Below, piece by piece: positions 1 through 8,770 of a stretch of DNA of 64,000 nt. Source of the DNA: an uncultured Neptuniibacter sp. GTDB taxonomy: Bacteria; Pseudomonadota; Gammaproteobacteria; Pseudomonadales; Balneatricaceae. Where the stretch lies: contig NZ_CANMIR010000007.1 of assembly GCF_947498015.1 (NCBI RefSeq), forward strand, positions 1 through 64,000. Direction: 5' to 3'. The notes under the pieces were generated by a model. The model was not told the DNA's origin. It ran no database searches and saw only the letters and a list, made by a program, of their open reading frames with translations. A program made the translations under genes and the position numbers. How positions within the stretch are numbered: the stretch's first letter is position 1; each line of letters begins with the position of its first letter.

Positions 1-144
1 TTTGTAAAATTTTTTACTCAGCAACCGGACCTTGAATCCTGCCGCGTAAGCAATCTAAAAACTCAACGTTTTCAACCGCTTACTCAACCCTTAACTCAGT
101 TCAAATCCGCCTTAAAAAGCGGCCTCCCTAAGCAAGGACGGCGA
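1..144 (-). other. Leader region of an rRNA operon (16S gene predicted beyond position 1)
   Basis: This stretch has no ORF and lies directly downstream (on the minus strand) of a strong rrn-type promoter. Read on the minus strand it ends with TTGCTGAGTAAAAAATTTT, which resembles the boxA-like antitermination element that sits close to the start of 16S rRNA in gammaproteobacteria. The inference is that the transcribed rRNA leader fills this stretch and that the 16S gene begins a short way outside the window. The 16S gene itself is not visible, so this rests on promoter form and the boxA-like sequence only. Confidence 0.55.
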
Positions 145-172
145 ATTCTACAGAGATCTCAGACACCGTCAA
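145..172 (-). promoter_or_regulatory. rrn P1-type promoter with A/T-rich UP element
   Basis: On the minus strand a TTGACG -35 (167-172) and a TAGAAT -10 (145-150) are separated by 16 bp and followed by a GC-rich discriminator. Immediately upstream (173-222) are three A/T tracts that look like an UP element. A 16-bp spacer, GC-rich discriminator and UP element together are the known signature of stringently controlled ribosomal RNA promoters. Promoter elements are seen directly; assignment to rrn is inference from form and from the leader that follows. Confidence 0.7.
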
Positions 173-275
173 CACTTAACTTTAAAAAATCCTAAAAAAA
201 CTCAAAAAAAGCGAAAAACACCCTCAAACTGTTCACTCCGCAACCAGCGCTGATCAATCCCTGATCAACAACCAT

Positions 276-302
276 AAAAAAAGCGCCTGACGGCGCTTTC
301 TT
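276..302 (-). terminator. Rho-independent terminator after the Yip1-family gene
   Basis: A 7-bp stem (281-287 with 292-298, loop tgac) is followed on the minus strand by a run of seven T. It lies 30 bp past the stop of the minus-strand membrane-protein gene and separates it from the rrn promoter. Confidence 0.8.
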
Positions 303-330
303 TATATCTGCGGTTTTATGCATTATCTAT

Positions 331-936
331 TTATGCTGCCACATAGTTCAATGGAATTACTGTGCCCCACAGTATCACTGACGCTACGATGATCCCGACT
401 AGAGTGCATAACCCTACGGTTAGAATCGATGTTGAAAATAGAAATGCCCGCTCTTCAGGTATTTTCATGATCACTGGTACTCCGGTATATAACAGATAAA
501 CAGAGTAACAGACCGCAACCAAGCCAACAGATACGTTAAACCACAACAACGGATATAACGCCGCCAGACCTGACAGGAACATAGGTGTAGCTGTATAGGT
601 TGCCAATGACAGGCAATCCTCAAAAGCAACATGGCCCCCATAGTTTTTTTCCATCCAGTGGATGGCGTATGTGATAAAGCCTACTGCGACCCACATCGCA
701 AAGTAAAATGCGATAGCAGCAGGTAATGCACTCATAGCGTCAAGTTTCACGTATTCTGTCCCAGCAATACTCCAACCGACCTGAGTAGTCCCGATAAACA
801 TGCATACAGCAGGTATAGCCGCAAGAATGCTTATTTGCTGCAGATATATATGTGCAGCGCTGTAGTGCTCTTTTCTTATCTGCCCCCACTCCTCTTTTGG
901 GTGATAAAGTATTCCCATCATATGTTGAATAAACAT
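331..936 (-). CDS. Yip1-family inner membrane protein
   Basis: A 201-residue protein with about five hydrophobic segments (roughly residues 32-52, 66-90, 110-132, 134-151 and 167-193) separated by short loops. The N-terminal stretch with a conserved NP/HP-K-x-W-like start (YHPKEEWGQI) and the arrangement of helices match bacterial Yip1 domain proteins. The function of bacterial members is not established; the eukaryotic relatives act in membrane traffic. The ATG is preceded by a good AGGGG ribosome site. It is the last gene of the minus-strand block, after ctaB, and ends at a clear terminator. No link to the oxidase is shown beyond position. Confidence 0.7.
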   Translation of the reverse strand: MFIQHMMGILYHPKEEWGQIRKEHYSAAHIYLQQISILAAIPAVCMFIGTTQVGWSIAGTEYVKLDAMSALPAAIAFYFAMWVAVGFITYAIHWMEKNYGGHVAFEDCLSLATYTATPMFLSGLAALYPLLWFNVSVGLVAVCYSVYLLYTGVPVIMKIPEERAFLFSTSILTVGLCTLVGIIVASVILWGTVIPLNYVAA

Positions 937-1067
937 GATGCATCCCCTCGTTTAATTTAGGTGCAGCACCATTCCCTTAGTACCACATCGATTTACGTCT
1001 TTCTCATTACTGTTTTTTCTCCATTTCCACAGGTTTCAGGAACTTCCTATCTTTTATCGCTGCTGTT

Positions 1068-1970
1068 TCACTCTATTAATATGAAATAGTGATCCGTTAA
1101 TAAAATGACAAACAACAGCATGATGTAATTAATGCTATAGCGGAAAAGTGCCATCGGAGCTCCGTTTGGTTTCCGCCATAGACTCCATACCCAATAGATA
1201 AAACGTGCATTTAATACGGTTATGCCTGCCAGATAGATAAACCCACTCATTCCGGTCATTACGGGTAGCAGAGTTGTTACTACCATTAATACACTATAGA
1301 GCATTATCTGAAATCGCGTGTATTCATCACCGTGTGTTACAGGCAGCATTGGTATTCCAGCTTTCTCATAATCTTTTTTTCTTGCTATACACAGCGACCA
1401 GAAATGCGGTGGTGTCCAGGCAAAGATAATCAACACCAGTAACAGCGCATCAGGTTCTATTGTCCCAGTTATCGCCGTCCAGCCCAGTAACGGTGGTGCC
1501 GCCCCTGCGATCCCACCAATAACAATATTTTGCGGTGTGGCTCTTTTAAGCCATACGGTATAGATCACCGCATAGCCCATTAGCGCAGCTACGGTCAGCC
1601 ATGCTGTTAATAGGTTCACCCAGAGAACCAATATAGCGATGCCTGTAATACCTATCACAGCTGCAAATAACATCGCTTGATGCGGTGTCATTTTCCCCTG
1701 AGGTATTGGACGACCTCGGGTTCTCGCCATTTTTTCATCTATCTTTCGATCCATGACATGATTAACGGCTGCAGCCGATGCAGAAGCAAACGCGATCCCC
1801 AACAAGCCCAAAATAATATCTAACACCGGTGGGACTGTGGGTACGGCCAGTAACATTCCAACGACCGCTGTGATCAACATCACCACAACCACTTTCGGTT
1901 TACATAACGCTAGGTAATCCCGCCAGGATATACGCTCATTTTGAACTGTCGCTAATTGATGTTCGGCCAT
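1068..1970 (-). CDS. ctaB: Protoheme IX farnesyltransferase (heme O synthase)
   Basis: UbiA-family prenyltransferase that attaches farnesyl to heme B, giving heme O, the precursor of heme A for the oxidase encoded just upstream. The active-site motif NHVMDRKIDEKMARTRGRP and eight or nine membrane segments are visible; length fits the family (about 300). Also called cyoE. An in-frame ATG at 1985 would overlap the ctaA stop; I prefer the ATG at 1970 because a GAGG sits 9 nt before it. The gene follows ctaA in the same transcription unit, so the two heme A steps are adjacent. Confidence 0.93.
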   Translation of the reverse strand: MAEHQLATVQNERISWRDYLALCKPKVVVVMLITAVVGMLLAVPTVPPVLDIILGLLGIAFASASAAAVNHVMDRKIDEKMARTRGRPIPQGKMTPHQAMLFAAVIGITGIAILVLWVNLLTAWLTVAALMGYAVIYTVWLKRATPQNIVIGGIAGAAPPLLGWTAITGTIEPDALLLVLIIFAWTPPHFWSLCIARKKDYEKAGIPMLPVTHGDEYTRFQIMLYSVLMVVTTLLPVMTGMSGFIYLAGITVLNARFIYWVWSLWRKPNGAPMALFRYSINYIMLLFVILLTDHYFILIE

Positions 1971-1974
1971 CACT

Positions 1975-2994
1975 TCATACCTCATCCTGTACTTTCAATC
2001 GCCCATGGATCCACAACAGCACCATAAGAAGCGCCACTGCCATGCTGTGATGAACAATTGCCAAGCCTGCTGGAACTGCATATGTGACATTCATGCCACC
2101 TAAAACCAGTTGGGCTACCAGTAGGAATCCCAACACCAGCAGGGGTCCTCTTAAGTGCCTGTAACGATACAGTTTGACCGTAAGACAGATCACCGTCAGC
2201 GTAACAATCGCTGCTCCGATTCGATGACCTATATGAATTGCAGCCCTTGCATCGATAGGTAGAAGCCCCCCCTCATAGTTTGGTCCGATCACTTTGACAG
2301 GGTTAAATCCGGTAGCAAAATCTGGCTGCAGATCTGCCTGTGAATTACACTGCAACCAGTCACTACACGCTGTACCCGCATAGTTAGAACTGGTCCAACC
2401 ACCTAATACAATCTGTATCAGCAACACCCCAAGTGCCAACTTCAGTAATCGCGCATTTTTCCGACTCTGTGTACCCTGATCATTTTGTTCCAGCAATAAT
2501 CTGATCCTGAATCTCACCAGCAAGATGATCATGAGTGTTACCACACCACCCAACAGATGGAGTGTCACGACAGGTGGGTAGAGTTTTAGCGTCACTGTCC
2601 ACATTCCAAACAGCGCCTGTATAATTACCAGAAGGAACATGCCATAGCTTTGCCATACTGGGTAACTCTGCTTATTCCTCATTAGAAGAGCGCAAGCAGC
2701 CAAGAGCATAATCACCATCCCTAACCCCCCGGCCAGATAGCGATGCGCCATCTCCAACTGGGTTTTCCCCTGCTCAATGATCTGCTCGGGATATAACTGT
2801 TGTACTTGTTGAAGCTTTTCAGGATCTGAGGGCAAGACCATATGGCCATAACATCCAGGCCAGTCCGGACAACTCAATCCAGCATTATTTATTCGCGTCC
2901 AGGCACCTAAGATCACAACACACAGAGCGAGTACAGCCGCAAGATTGATCAGCCTCCATGCATATCGCAAGATCCTGCTCTGATCAGTGCTCAT
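1975..2994 (-). CDS. ctaA: Heme A synthase (COX15/CtaA)
   Basis: A 339-residue integral membrane protein that oxidises the C8 methyl of heme O to formyl, giving heme A. Eight predicted helices carry the conserved heme-ligand histidines (EMAHRY, LHLLGG, HIGHRIG, VHHSMA), and paired cysteines occur in CPDWPGC and CSDWLQC of the two half-repeats. It begins 2 bp after the stop of the SCO-like gene and its stop lies just before the ctaB start, so it is co-transcribed with the oxidase assembly genes. Its presence shows the oxidase is of the heme-A type. Confidence 0.93.
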   Translation of the reverse strand: MSTDQSRILRYAWRLINLAAVLALCVVILGAWTRINNAGLSCPDWPGCYGHMVLPSDPEKLQQVQQLYPEQIIEQGKTQLEMAHRYLAGGLGMVIMLLAACALLMRNKQSYPVWQSYGMFLLVIIQALFGMWTVTLKLYPPVVTLHLLGGVVTLMIILLVRFRIRLLLEQNDQGTQSRKNARLLKLALGVLLIQIVLGGWTSSNYAGTACSDWLQCNSQADLQPDFATGFNPVKVIGPNYEGGLLPIDARAAIHIGHRIGAAIVTLTVICLTVKLYRYRHLRGPLLVLGFLLVAQLVLGGMNVTYAVPAGLAIVHHSMAVALLMVLLWIHGRLKVQDEV

Positions 2995-2996
2995 TG

Positions 2997-3464
2997 CTAT
3001 CCCAACCGTGAAACTTTCAGTAGCTTGCGCAGATCACGTAACACTATTTTTGCTTCCTCATTCAGTGAATATTTCAAAACCAGGTTTCCCAGCGGATCTA
3101 CAATCCAAACTGCGGTCCCCAAACCCTCAAACTCTTGTGGCTGCATCAAAGATGAATCAGGAATAATTCGCTCCACAAGCACCCTCGGGCGATCTTTACC
3201 TAAAGCTACATGAATATTTTCCAGTGTTCCTATCCACTCATCGCACCTACCCTTACACTCTCCGGGTGTTGTTAACAGCAGAGACCAACGTTTTTCAGTT
3301 TGCTCTCCTCTCAACTGCCACTGGCGTATATGTTGATCTCTCAACAACTCCCCACCATGTGTTTTGTCTTTGGGCAGCATTACACCTAAGAGATACATCA
3401 GCACGGCTAAACACACAGGAATAATCGCCACGCCCCAAACCAGCCAGAAATTCAACTTATTCAT
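2997..3464 (-). CDS. SCO-like membrane-anchored protein of the cox operon
   Basis: A 155-residue protein with one N-terminal membrane anchor (residues 8-29) and a periplasmic domain. It carries CKGRC (Cys-x3-Cys, about residues 69-73), the spacing of the copper site of SCO proteins, and a late VWIVDPLGNLVLKYS strand like the SCO/thioredoxin-fold core. The usual distal copper-binding His of SCO is not obvious. It lies between surf1 (8-nt overlap) and ctaA. Oxidase assembly, perhaps copper or thiol handling for subunit II, is inference; a homologue sits at the same place in Pseudomonas aeruginosa as far as I recall. Confidence 0.65.
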   Translation of the reverse strand: MNKLNFWLVWGVAIIPVCLAVLMYLLGVMLPKDKTHGGELLRDQHIRQWQLRGEQTEKRWSLLLTTPGECKGRCDEWIGTLENIHVALGKDRPRVLVERIIPDSSLMQPQEFEGLGTAVWIVDPLGNLVLKYSLNEEAKIVLRDLRKLLKVSRLG

Positions 3465-4176
3465 ATGCCGCTTCCTTAGCCACCCTACGTGATGCCCAGA
3501 TAATTAACCCGCAGAGCACCACAGCCATCAAAAACCATTGCGCTGCATAAGCCAGATGCTTTTCCGGCATCATCACCTTCAACGGCCAGTTCAGATCCAA
3601 CTCGGGCAACACTGCCTGACTGACTTTCAACTCATATGGTAAAAGTGATATTTGCAACAATGCCGACATCTTTTCGGGCTCTAACGCCTGAATCACAACC
3701 GGCCAGGTTAGCAGCAGAGTTGAATCTTTGAGCGTAAAAGCCGGAGATATCAACCGGACGCCACCGCTAATCTGTATCTCTCCTGCGGGTAATTGAATGA
3801 TTGGTAGAACTGACCTTTGATCTCCACCCCGAATCCAGCCCAGATTAACCAACAGATTCTGATGCCCATCGGTCCTGAGAACAGCGATCACTTCATAACC
3901 AGCTATTCCCTCTCGCTGCCTGTTATCCAACAAAAAATAGTGTTTCAGATCGAACGACCCCGTGAGTTGAACCGGAAGGTATCGCTCTGCCAGCACCTCT
4001 AAATCAGAAGGCAAAGTGGAGTATTGTTGTGGCTCGGACCAACTCTCTATCAACTGTTGCTTCTGCTCAGCCCGTTCTAACTGCCAGAAGCCCAGAACAA
4101 CCAGCATTGGCAGGACCATGCCTGCGGCCACAAGCAACATCCACTTGAAGCTCTGCTTACTCTGAACTTTACTCAT
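3457..4176 (-). CDS. SURF1-family cytochrome oxidase assembly protein
   Basis: SURF1/Shy1 family, 239 residues, with membrane helices at residues 13-30 and about 213-231 flanking a periplasmic domain. The family motifs LGFWQLERAEQK, YFLLDNRQREGIAGY and LVNLGWIRG are all present. SURF1 helps insert heme A into subunit I. A strong AAGGAG site precedes the ATG. Only 28 bp separate this start from the oppositely directed DUF2909 start, so this gene is probably reached by read-through from coxC across the antisense gene, or from a promoter inside that gene. Confidence 0.9.
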   Translation of the reverse strand: MSKVQSKQSFKWMLLVAAGMVLPMLVVLGFWQLERAEQKQQLIESWSEPQQYSTLPSDLEVLAERYLPVQLTGSFDLKHYFLLDNRQREGIAGYEVIAVLRTDGHQNLLVNLGWIRGGDQRSVLPIIQLPAGEIQISGGVRLISPAFTLKDSTLLLTWPVVIQALEPEKMSALLQISLLPYELKVSQAVLPELDLNWPLKVMMPEKHLAYAAQWFLMAVVLCGLIIWASRRVAKEAAYE

Positions 4177-4204
4177 TACATACTCCTTTTAGTTGGAGCC
4201 AACG

Positions 4205-4408
4205 ATGTCGTTAAAACTAATTCTTCTGTTCCTGTTTACTGCAGTCGTGTTGAGCCTTTTTAGCGGGCTTTATTTCCTGATACGTGATCAAGGAAAATCG
4301 CACCGTACGGTGAATGCCCTTTTCCTTCGCGTTACTTTCAGCTCCCTCATTATTATTGTTTTACTCTATGGCTTTTATACGGGTGAACTGACCCCACACC
4401 AGCCCTGA
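4205..4408 (+). CDS. Small two-helix membrane protein (DUF2909 family)
   Basis: A 67-residue protein made almost wholly of two hydrophobic helices (residues 4-22 and 43-60) joined by a basic loop (RDQGKSHRTVNALFLR). This is the layout of the DUF2909 / 'twin transmembrane protein' family found beside cytochrome c oxidase genes. I chose the ATG at 4205 because GGAG lies 7 nt before it; a TTG at 4193 is in frame but lies upstream of that site. It is the only plus-strand gene inside the cox cluster and sits exactly between coxC and surf1. Function unknown; oxidase assembly or stability is a guess from position. Confidence 0.8.
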   Translation: MSLKLILLFLFTAVVLSLFSGLYFLIRDQGKSHRTVNALFLRVTFSSLIIIVLLYGFYTGELTPHQP

Positions 4409-4413
4409 TTAAG

Positions 4414-5298
4414 TCAGAGAATGTATACAAACAGGAAAAGCCCCACCCAGACCACATCAACAAAATGCCAGTACCAGGAGACCGCTTCAAAAGCAAAATG
4501 CTTCTCTTCACTGAAATGCCCTTTAAGCACTCGTAACCAGATAATGATCAACATGACGGTACCCATGGTGACATGCAGCCCGTGAAAACCGGTCAGAATA
4601 AAAAAGGTGGCCCCATAGATGCCAGAGTGCAACGTCAGGCCTAATTCGTTATACGCTTCGGCGTACTCATAGGCTTGAAAATAGAGGAAGATCACGCCCA
4701 ACAGGATGGTTGCCGCCAACCAGAACACAACTCTCGATCGCCCCCCCAGCTTAAGCGCTTTATGGGCTAAGGTGACGGTAAAACTTGATGAGATTAGCAG
4801 TATCGTATTCAACAGCGGGATATGCCATGGATCAATAACCGCCTGTGGTCCTGGATAGAGCTGGGGGTCAGGCGTACTCAGAAGTGGCCATTGTGATGAG
4901 AACTCCTGCCACAACATATTTGAGACCCCTTTATCACCCTCCCCACCCAACCAGGGCACGGCAAGATTTCGCACATAGAAGAGCGTGCCGAAGAAGGCAG
5001 CGAAAAACATAATTTCAGAAAAGATAAACCAGCTCATCCCCCATCGAAATGACCTATCCATCTGCTGGCTATATAGCCCTGAGTGACTCTCCTTGATCAC
5101 GTTTCCAAACCAGCCTACCAATATCATTCCCATCCCAAGCGCACCGGCCAGTAACATGACTAAACCAACACCTCCGCCGTCACCTGCTGAGAGCGCATTG
5201 ATCATATTCCCAGCCCCAAACGCCATCAGGAAAAGCGCCATTGAAGCCAGAATTGGCCAGCGGCTCTGATCGGGTACATAGTATGACTGAGTACTCAT
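4414..5298 (-). CDS. coxC: Cytochrome c oxidase subunit III
   Basis: A 294-residue subunit with seven membrane helices, the third core subunit of the heme-copper oxidase. Recognisable parts are the Y-V-P-x-x-S-x-W-P start, SEIMFFAAFFG, FHGLHVTMGT and the terminal AFEAVSWYWHFVDVVWVGLF. The ATG overlaps the cox11 stop by 4 bp, indicating translational coupling. Downstream the colinear block is interrupted by the antisense DUF2909 gene. Confidence 0.95.
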   Translation of the reverse strand: MSTQSYYVPDQSRWPILASMALFLMAFGAGNMINALSAGDGGGVGLVMLLAGALGMGMILVGWFGNVIKESHSGLYSQQMDRSFRWGMSWFIFSEIMFFAAFFGTLFYVRNLAVPWLGGEGDKGVSNMLWQEFSSQWPLLSTPDPQLYPGPQAVIDPWHIPLLNTILLISSSFTVTLAHKALKLGGRSRVVFWLAATILLGVIFLYFQAYEYAEAYNELGLTLHSGIYGATFFILTGFHGLHVTMGTVMLIIIWLRVLKGHFSEEKHFAFEAVSWYWHFVDVVWVGLFLFVYIL

Positions 5299-5858
5299 AG
5301 TGAGCTCCTCCCCAGCAGAGTTAGCTGGGTACTGTCTTCAGGGGTAATATCGAACAGCGTGTATGAGAGCGTGATAGTAGTGATATGTCTTGGCAGTGCC
5401 GGATCAACTGACAACACAAGAGGCATCGCTCTCTCTTCGGTCCCTTTTAAGGGCTGTCTTTCAAAACAGAAACAATTGATTTTTTGTAAAAATGGCGCCG
5501 CTTCAGAGGGGGATACCGAAGGTACGGCCTGAGCAACCATAAACTTCGAGGTCAAATTCCGTGCAAGATAAGCCGTTTGATACATCTCACCCGGTGACAA
5601 CTTCACCTCTGTTGTTTCAGGCCTAAACTGCCAGGGCATCATCTCATTATTGGTCGCTACCATCTGTAATTTAACCTCGCGGCTGTGGTCAACAACTTCA
5701 GAAGGGGTGGCAGCCACCAGATCAACCTTGCCGTTAAGCCCGGTGATGCGACAAAAAACATCATAAAGAGGCACCAGCGCAAAGCCGAAACCAAACATCG
5801 TCATACACCCGAATATCAGGAGCGTAACTGTGCGTTTGTTTCTATCGGCGGCAGACAT
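5295..5858 (-). CDS. ctaG: Cytochrome c oxidase assembly protein CtaG/Cox11
   Basis: Cox11-family copper chaperone, 187 residues, anchored by one N-terminal helix (residues 11-31) with a periplasmic immunoglobulin-like domain that delivers copper to the CuB site of subunit I. The copper-binding CFCF motif (KINCFCFERQPL) and YDVFCRITGLNG near the membrane are present. It lies between coxA and coxC as in many proteobacterial cox operons and overlaps coxC by 4 bp. Confidence 0.95.
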   Translation of the reverse strand: MSAADRNKRTVTLLIFGCMTMFGFGFALVPLYDVFCRITGLNGKVDLVAATPSEVVDHSREVKLQMVATNNEMMPWQFRPETTEVKLSPGEMYQTAYLARNLTSKFMVAQAVPSVSPSEAAPFLQKINCFCFERQPLKGTEERAMPLVLSVDPALPRHITTITLSYTLFDITPEDSTQLTLLGRSSL

Positions 5859-5879
5859 AATGACCGACCTCTCTCATTG

Positions 5880-7454
5880 TTACTTAACTTGTGGCGGCTC
5901 GCTGAAACTGTGATAAGGCGCTGGGGAAGGTAGTGTCCACTCAAGTCCATGACTCCCCTCCCATACACGGTCGTCTGCCGGTTTACCTTTGCGAATACAG
6001 CTGATCACGTTGTACAGAAAGATCAGCTGGGAGAATCCGAAGATAAATGCTCCGACGGTTGCAATCGCATTAAAGTCTGCAAACTGCAACGCATAATCTG
6101 GAATTCTCCGGGGCATTCCGGCAAGACCGATAAAATGCATCGGGAAAAAGGTAATATTGACGCCAATAAAGCTACACCAGAAATGCACCTTCCCCATGGT
6201 TTCGTTGTAATAACGCCCACACCATTTCGGCAACCAGTAATATGCCGCCGCCATAATGGCAAAGACCGCTCCAGGTACCAGCACATAGTGAAAGTGAGCC
6301 ACCACAAAGTAGGTGTCATGATATTGAAAATCCACCGGAGCGATCGCCAGCATCAATCCGGAAAACCCACCAATGGTAAACAGGACGACAAAAGCCAGCG
6401 CAAAGAGCATCGGTGTTTCAAAGGTCATAGAACCTCTGAACATAGTTGCAACCCAGTTAAACACCTTCACCCCGGTAGGTATCGCAATCAGCATGGTGGC
6501 AAACATAAAGAACAACTCACCGGCTAAGGGAAGGCCAACAGTAAACATGTGATGAGCCCAGACGATAAACGACAACAGGGCGATAGAAGCGGTTGCGTAA
6601 ACCATTGAGGCATAACCAAACAATCTTTTACGTGCAAAAGTTGGAATGATCTCACTCACGATCCCAAAGGCTGGCAGGATCATGATGTACACTTCCGGAT
6701 GACCGAAGAACCAGAAAACATGCTGAAACAATACGGGATCACCACCACCTGCGGCGTCAAAAAAGCTGGTACCAAAATGGATATCCATCAACATCATGGT
6801 GACAACTCCAGCCAGCACAGGCATGACCGCAATGAGCAGAAATGCCGTAATCAGCCAGGTCCAGACAAACAGCGGGAGCTTCATCATGGTCATTCCGGGT
6901 GCGCGCAGATTCAGAATGGTGGCAATGATATTGATCGCCCCCATGATCGAGCTGATCCCCATCATATGCACAGCAAAGATAAAGTAGGTGACACTGGGTG
7001 GTGCATAGGTCGTCGAAAGCGGCGCGTAAAAGGTCCAGCCAAAGTTTGGCGCACCACCTTCCATAAAGAGCGTTAACAACATCATGGAGAAAGCAAACGG
7101 CAGTATCCAGAAACTCCAGTTATTCATCCGCGGCAGAGCCATATCTGGCGCACCGACCATCATCGGCACCATCCAGTTGGCCAAACCGACAAAGGCAGGC
7201 ATCACTGCACCGAAAACCATAATCAGACCATGCATCGTCGTCATCTGATTGAAGAAATCCGGTTGGACTAACTGCAGGCCTGGCTGAAAAAGCTCAGCCC
7301 GGATCAATAAGGCCATGCAGCCCCCGGTCAGAAACATAATAAAGCTGAACCAGAGATAGAGCGTGCCAATATCTTTATGATTGGTAGTGAATAACCAGCG
7401 CCCGATTCCAGAAGCCGGGCCATGATGGTGCGTTGCTGCAACACTTGTATTCAT
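5880..7454 (-). CDS. coxA: Cytochrome c oxidase subunit I
   Basis: Catalytic subunit, 524 residues and twelve helices, carrying low-spin heme a and the heme a3-CuB centre where oxygen is reduced. Visible landmarks are [14 protein letters not shown] at the N-terminus, the CuB and cross-linked Tyr region [14 protein letters not shown], the His pair in WAHHMFTVG and heme ligands in [10 protein letters not shown]. Proton-channel residues of an A-type oxidase (the D-channel region [21 protein letters not shown]) are recognisable. It overlaps coxB by 4 bp. Confidence 0.97.
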   Translation of the reverse strand: MNTSVAATHHHGPASGIGRWLFTTNHKDIGTLYLWFSFIMFLTGGCMALLIRAELFQPGLQLVQPDFFNQMTTMHGLIMVFGAVMPAFVGLANWMVPMMVGAPDMALPRMNNWSFWILPFAFSMMLLTLFMEGGAPNFGWTFYAPLSTTYAPPSVTYFIFAVHMMGISSIMGAINIIATILNLRAPGMTMMKLPLFVWTWLITAFLLIAVMPVLAGVVTMMLMDIHFGTSFFDAAGGGDPVLFQHVFWFFGHPEVYIMILPAFGIVSEIIPTFARKRLFGYASMVYATASIALLSFIVWAHHMFTVGLPLAGELFFMFATMLIAIPTGVKVFNWVATMFRGSMTFETPMLFALAFVVLFTIGGFSGLMLAIAPVDFQYHDTYFVVAHFHYVLVPGAVFAIMAAAYYWLPKWCGRYYNETMGKVHFWCSFIGVNITFFPMHFIGLAGMPRRIPDYALQFADFNAIATVGAFIFGFSQLIFLYNVISCIRKGKPADDRVWEGSHGLEWTLPSPAPYHSFSEPPQVK

Positions 7455-8569
7455 TGTGCTGGCTCCTTCAGCTCACTAATTTGAGCGGGTGAGACGATAT
7501 CACCTGTTTTGTTCCCCCAGGCGTTGCGCTCGTAGGTGATCACTGCCGCCAGTTCAACGGCGCTGAACTGATCCCGAAACGCCTGCATTGCTGTACCCTG
7601 CTTACCGTTGAGCACAATATCTATATGTGCTGATTGATCTCCCAACGCAATTGGGCTGTTTTTTAATCCGGGGAATACACCGGGTATCCCTTCACCATTA
7701 GCCTGATGACAAGCCAGACAGGCTTTGTTATATACCTCTTCACCAACCACCATCAGATCAGCCAGGCTCCAGCTTTTCTCGGCCTGAGCCGTTTTCTCCT
7801 GTTCTGCCTGCTTCACTTCGGCAAGCCAGGCATCAAACTCGGCCTCCGGTTTGACCTCTACTACGATTGGCATAAAACCGTGGTCCTTGCCACAAAGCTC
7901 AGCACACTGCCCCCGATAGACCCCCGGCTTATCCACAACCGTCCATGCCTCATTAATAAAGCCGGGTATGGCGTCTTTTTTTACCGCTAATTCGGGTACC
8001 CACCAGGAGTGAATCACATCATTAGCCGTCAGAAGAAAACGGACCTTCTTCCCCGCCGGAATCACCAGAGGGTTATCGACCTCTAACAGGTAGTGCTCAC
8101 CCTTAACCGCTTCATTATTGATCTGATCTCTGGGGGTTGAGAGGCTTGAGAAGAAATCGATCTCCTTCCCAATATACTGATAACGCCACTTCCACTGATA
8201 TCCTGTGATCTGGATATCCAGCTCGGCTTCCGTATTGTCATACATTTTGATAAGGGTCGCGGTGGCGGGTACAGCCATTGCGATCAGGATGACGAAGGGG
8301 ATCACCGTCCAGGTGATCTCTACAAAGAGGTTTTCATGAAAGTTATGCGCTTTTGCACCACGGGATTTTCTGTGATGAATAACAGACCAGAGCATTACAC
8401 CAAAAACAGCCAGTCCAATCACCACACAGATCCAAAAAATAATCATATGCAGGTCATAGATCTCACGACTGATTTCGGTGACACCGCGCGTCAGATTTAC
8501 TTCCCAGTCCGCTGCCACATTACCCGCAAGCAACAACAGTCCTGTGCAACTCAGCTTTGCTTTAAACAT
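7451..8569 (-). CDS. coxB: Cytochrome c oxidase subunit II with fused cytochrome c domain
   Basis: A 372-residue subunit with signal-like N-terminus and two helices (about residues 42-62 and 88-108), then the CuA domain with [12 protein letters not shown] (Cys-x3-Cys-x3-His-x2-Met). The C-terminal 100 residues form a class I cytochrome c domain with heme site CLACH (about residues 289-293) and a later Met. The fusion marks a caa3-type oxidase, which can take electrons through its own heme c. First gene of the operon, preceded by a long structured leader. Confidence 0.95.
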   Translation of the reverse strand: MFKAKLSCTGLLLLAGNVAADWEVNLTRGVTEISREIYDLHMIIFWICVVIGLAVFGVMLWSVIHHRKSRGAKAHNFHENLFVEITWTVIPFVILIAMAVPATATLIKMYDNTEAELDIQITGYQWKWRYQYIGKEIDFFSSLSTPRDQINNEAVKGEHYLLEVDNPLVIPAGKKVRFLLTANDVIHSWWVPELAVKKDAIPGFINEAWTVVDKPGVYRGQCAELCGKDHGFMPIVVEVKPEAEFDAWLAEVKQAEQEKTAQAEKSWSLADLMVVGEEVYNKACLACHQANGEGIPGVFPGLKNSPIALGDQSAHIDIVLNGKQGTAMQAFRDQFSAVELAAVITYERNAWGNKTGDIVSPAQISELKEPAQ

Positions 8570-8580
8570 TGCAGGCCCTC

Positions 8581-8733
8581 TTTACTTACACGCAAAAGAG
8601 CCTGTCAGAATCCTCTCACTAGGGGCGTTGTACTTCTATTTCAACGTCGGTAGCGACAGGGTTCGGGCAGGCTCTCTTTTGCCTGGGTTCCGTCCTATCA
8701 TTATCCGACCAGTCCGCTTGGTTGTTATCAGCA
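8581..8733 (-). other. Long structured 5' leader of the cox operon
   Basis: Between the candidate promoter and coxB lie about 160 nt without an ORF. On the minus strand GCAAAAGAG (about 8672-8680) can pair with CTCTTTTGC (about 8592-8600), continued by CCTG/CAGG after a 2-nt bulge, closing a region of about 60 nt. Inside, CGTTG/CAACG forms a small hairpin (loop of 11). The pairing is read from sequence; a regulatory role is inference. I do not recognise a known riboswitch. Confidence 0.45.
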
Positions 8734-8760
8734 AGTATAGCAGCGAAAAAAAAGATGCAA
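8734..8760 (-). promoter_or_regulatory. Candidate extended -10 promoter of coxB-coxA operon
   Basis: On the minus strand TGCTATACT (TGN extended -10; TATACT at 8734-8739) is preceded 15 bp upstream by TTGCAT (8755-8760) and a T-tract. The spacer is short, so recognition would rest on the extended -10. It points toward coxB with a leader of about 160 nt. Confidence 0.45.
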
Positions 8761-8770
8761 GAAAATCACA

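Noticed and set aside
1010..1067. Terminator after ctaB
   Set aside because: Only a 5-bp AGGAA/TTCCT repeat without a T-run is seen; not convincing.
5949..6527. 192-residue plus-strand frame opposite coxA
   Set aside because: Lies wholly antisense to the well-conserved coxA; composition (Arg/His/Lys-rich, no domain) is that of a shadow frame.
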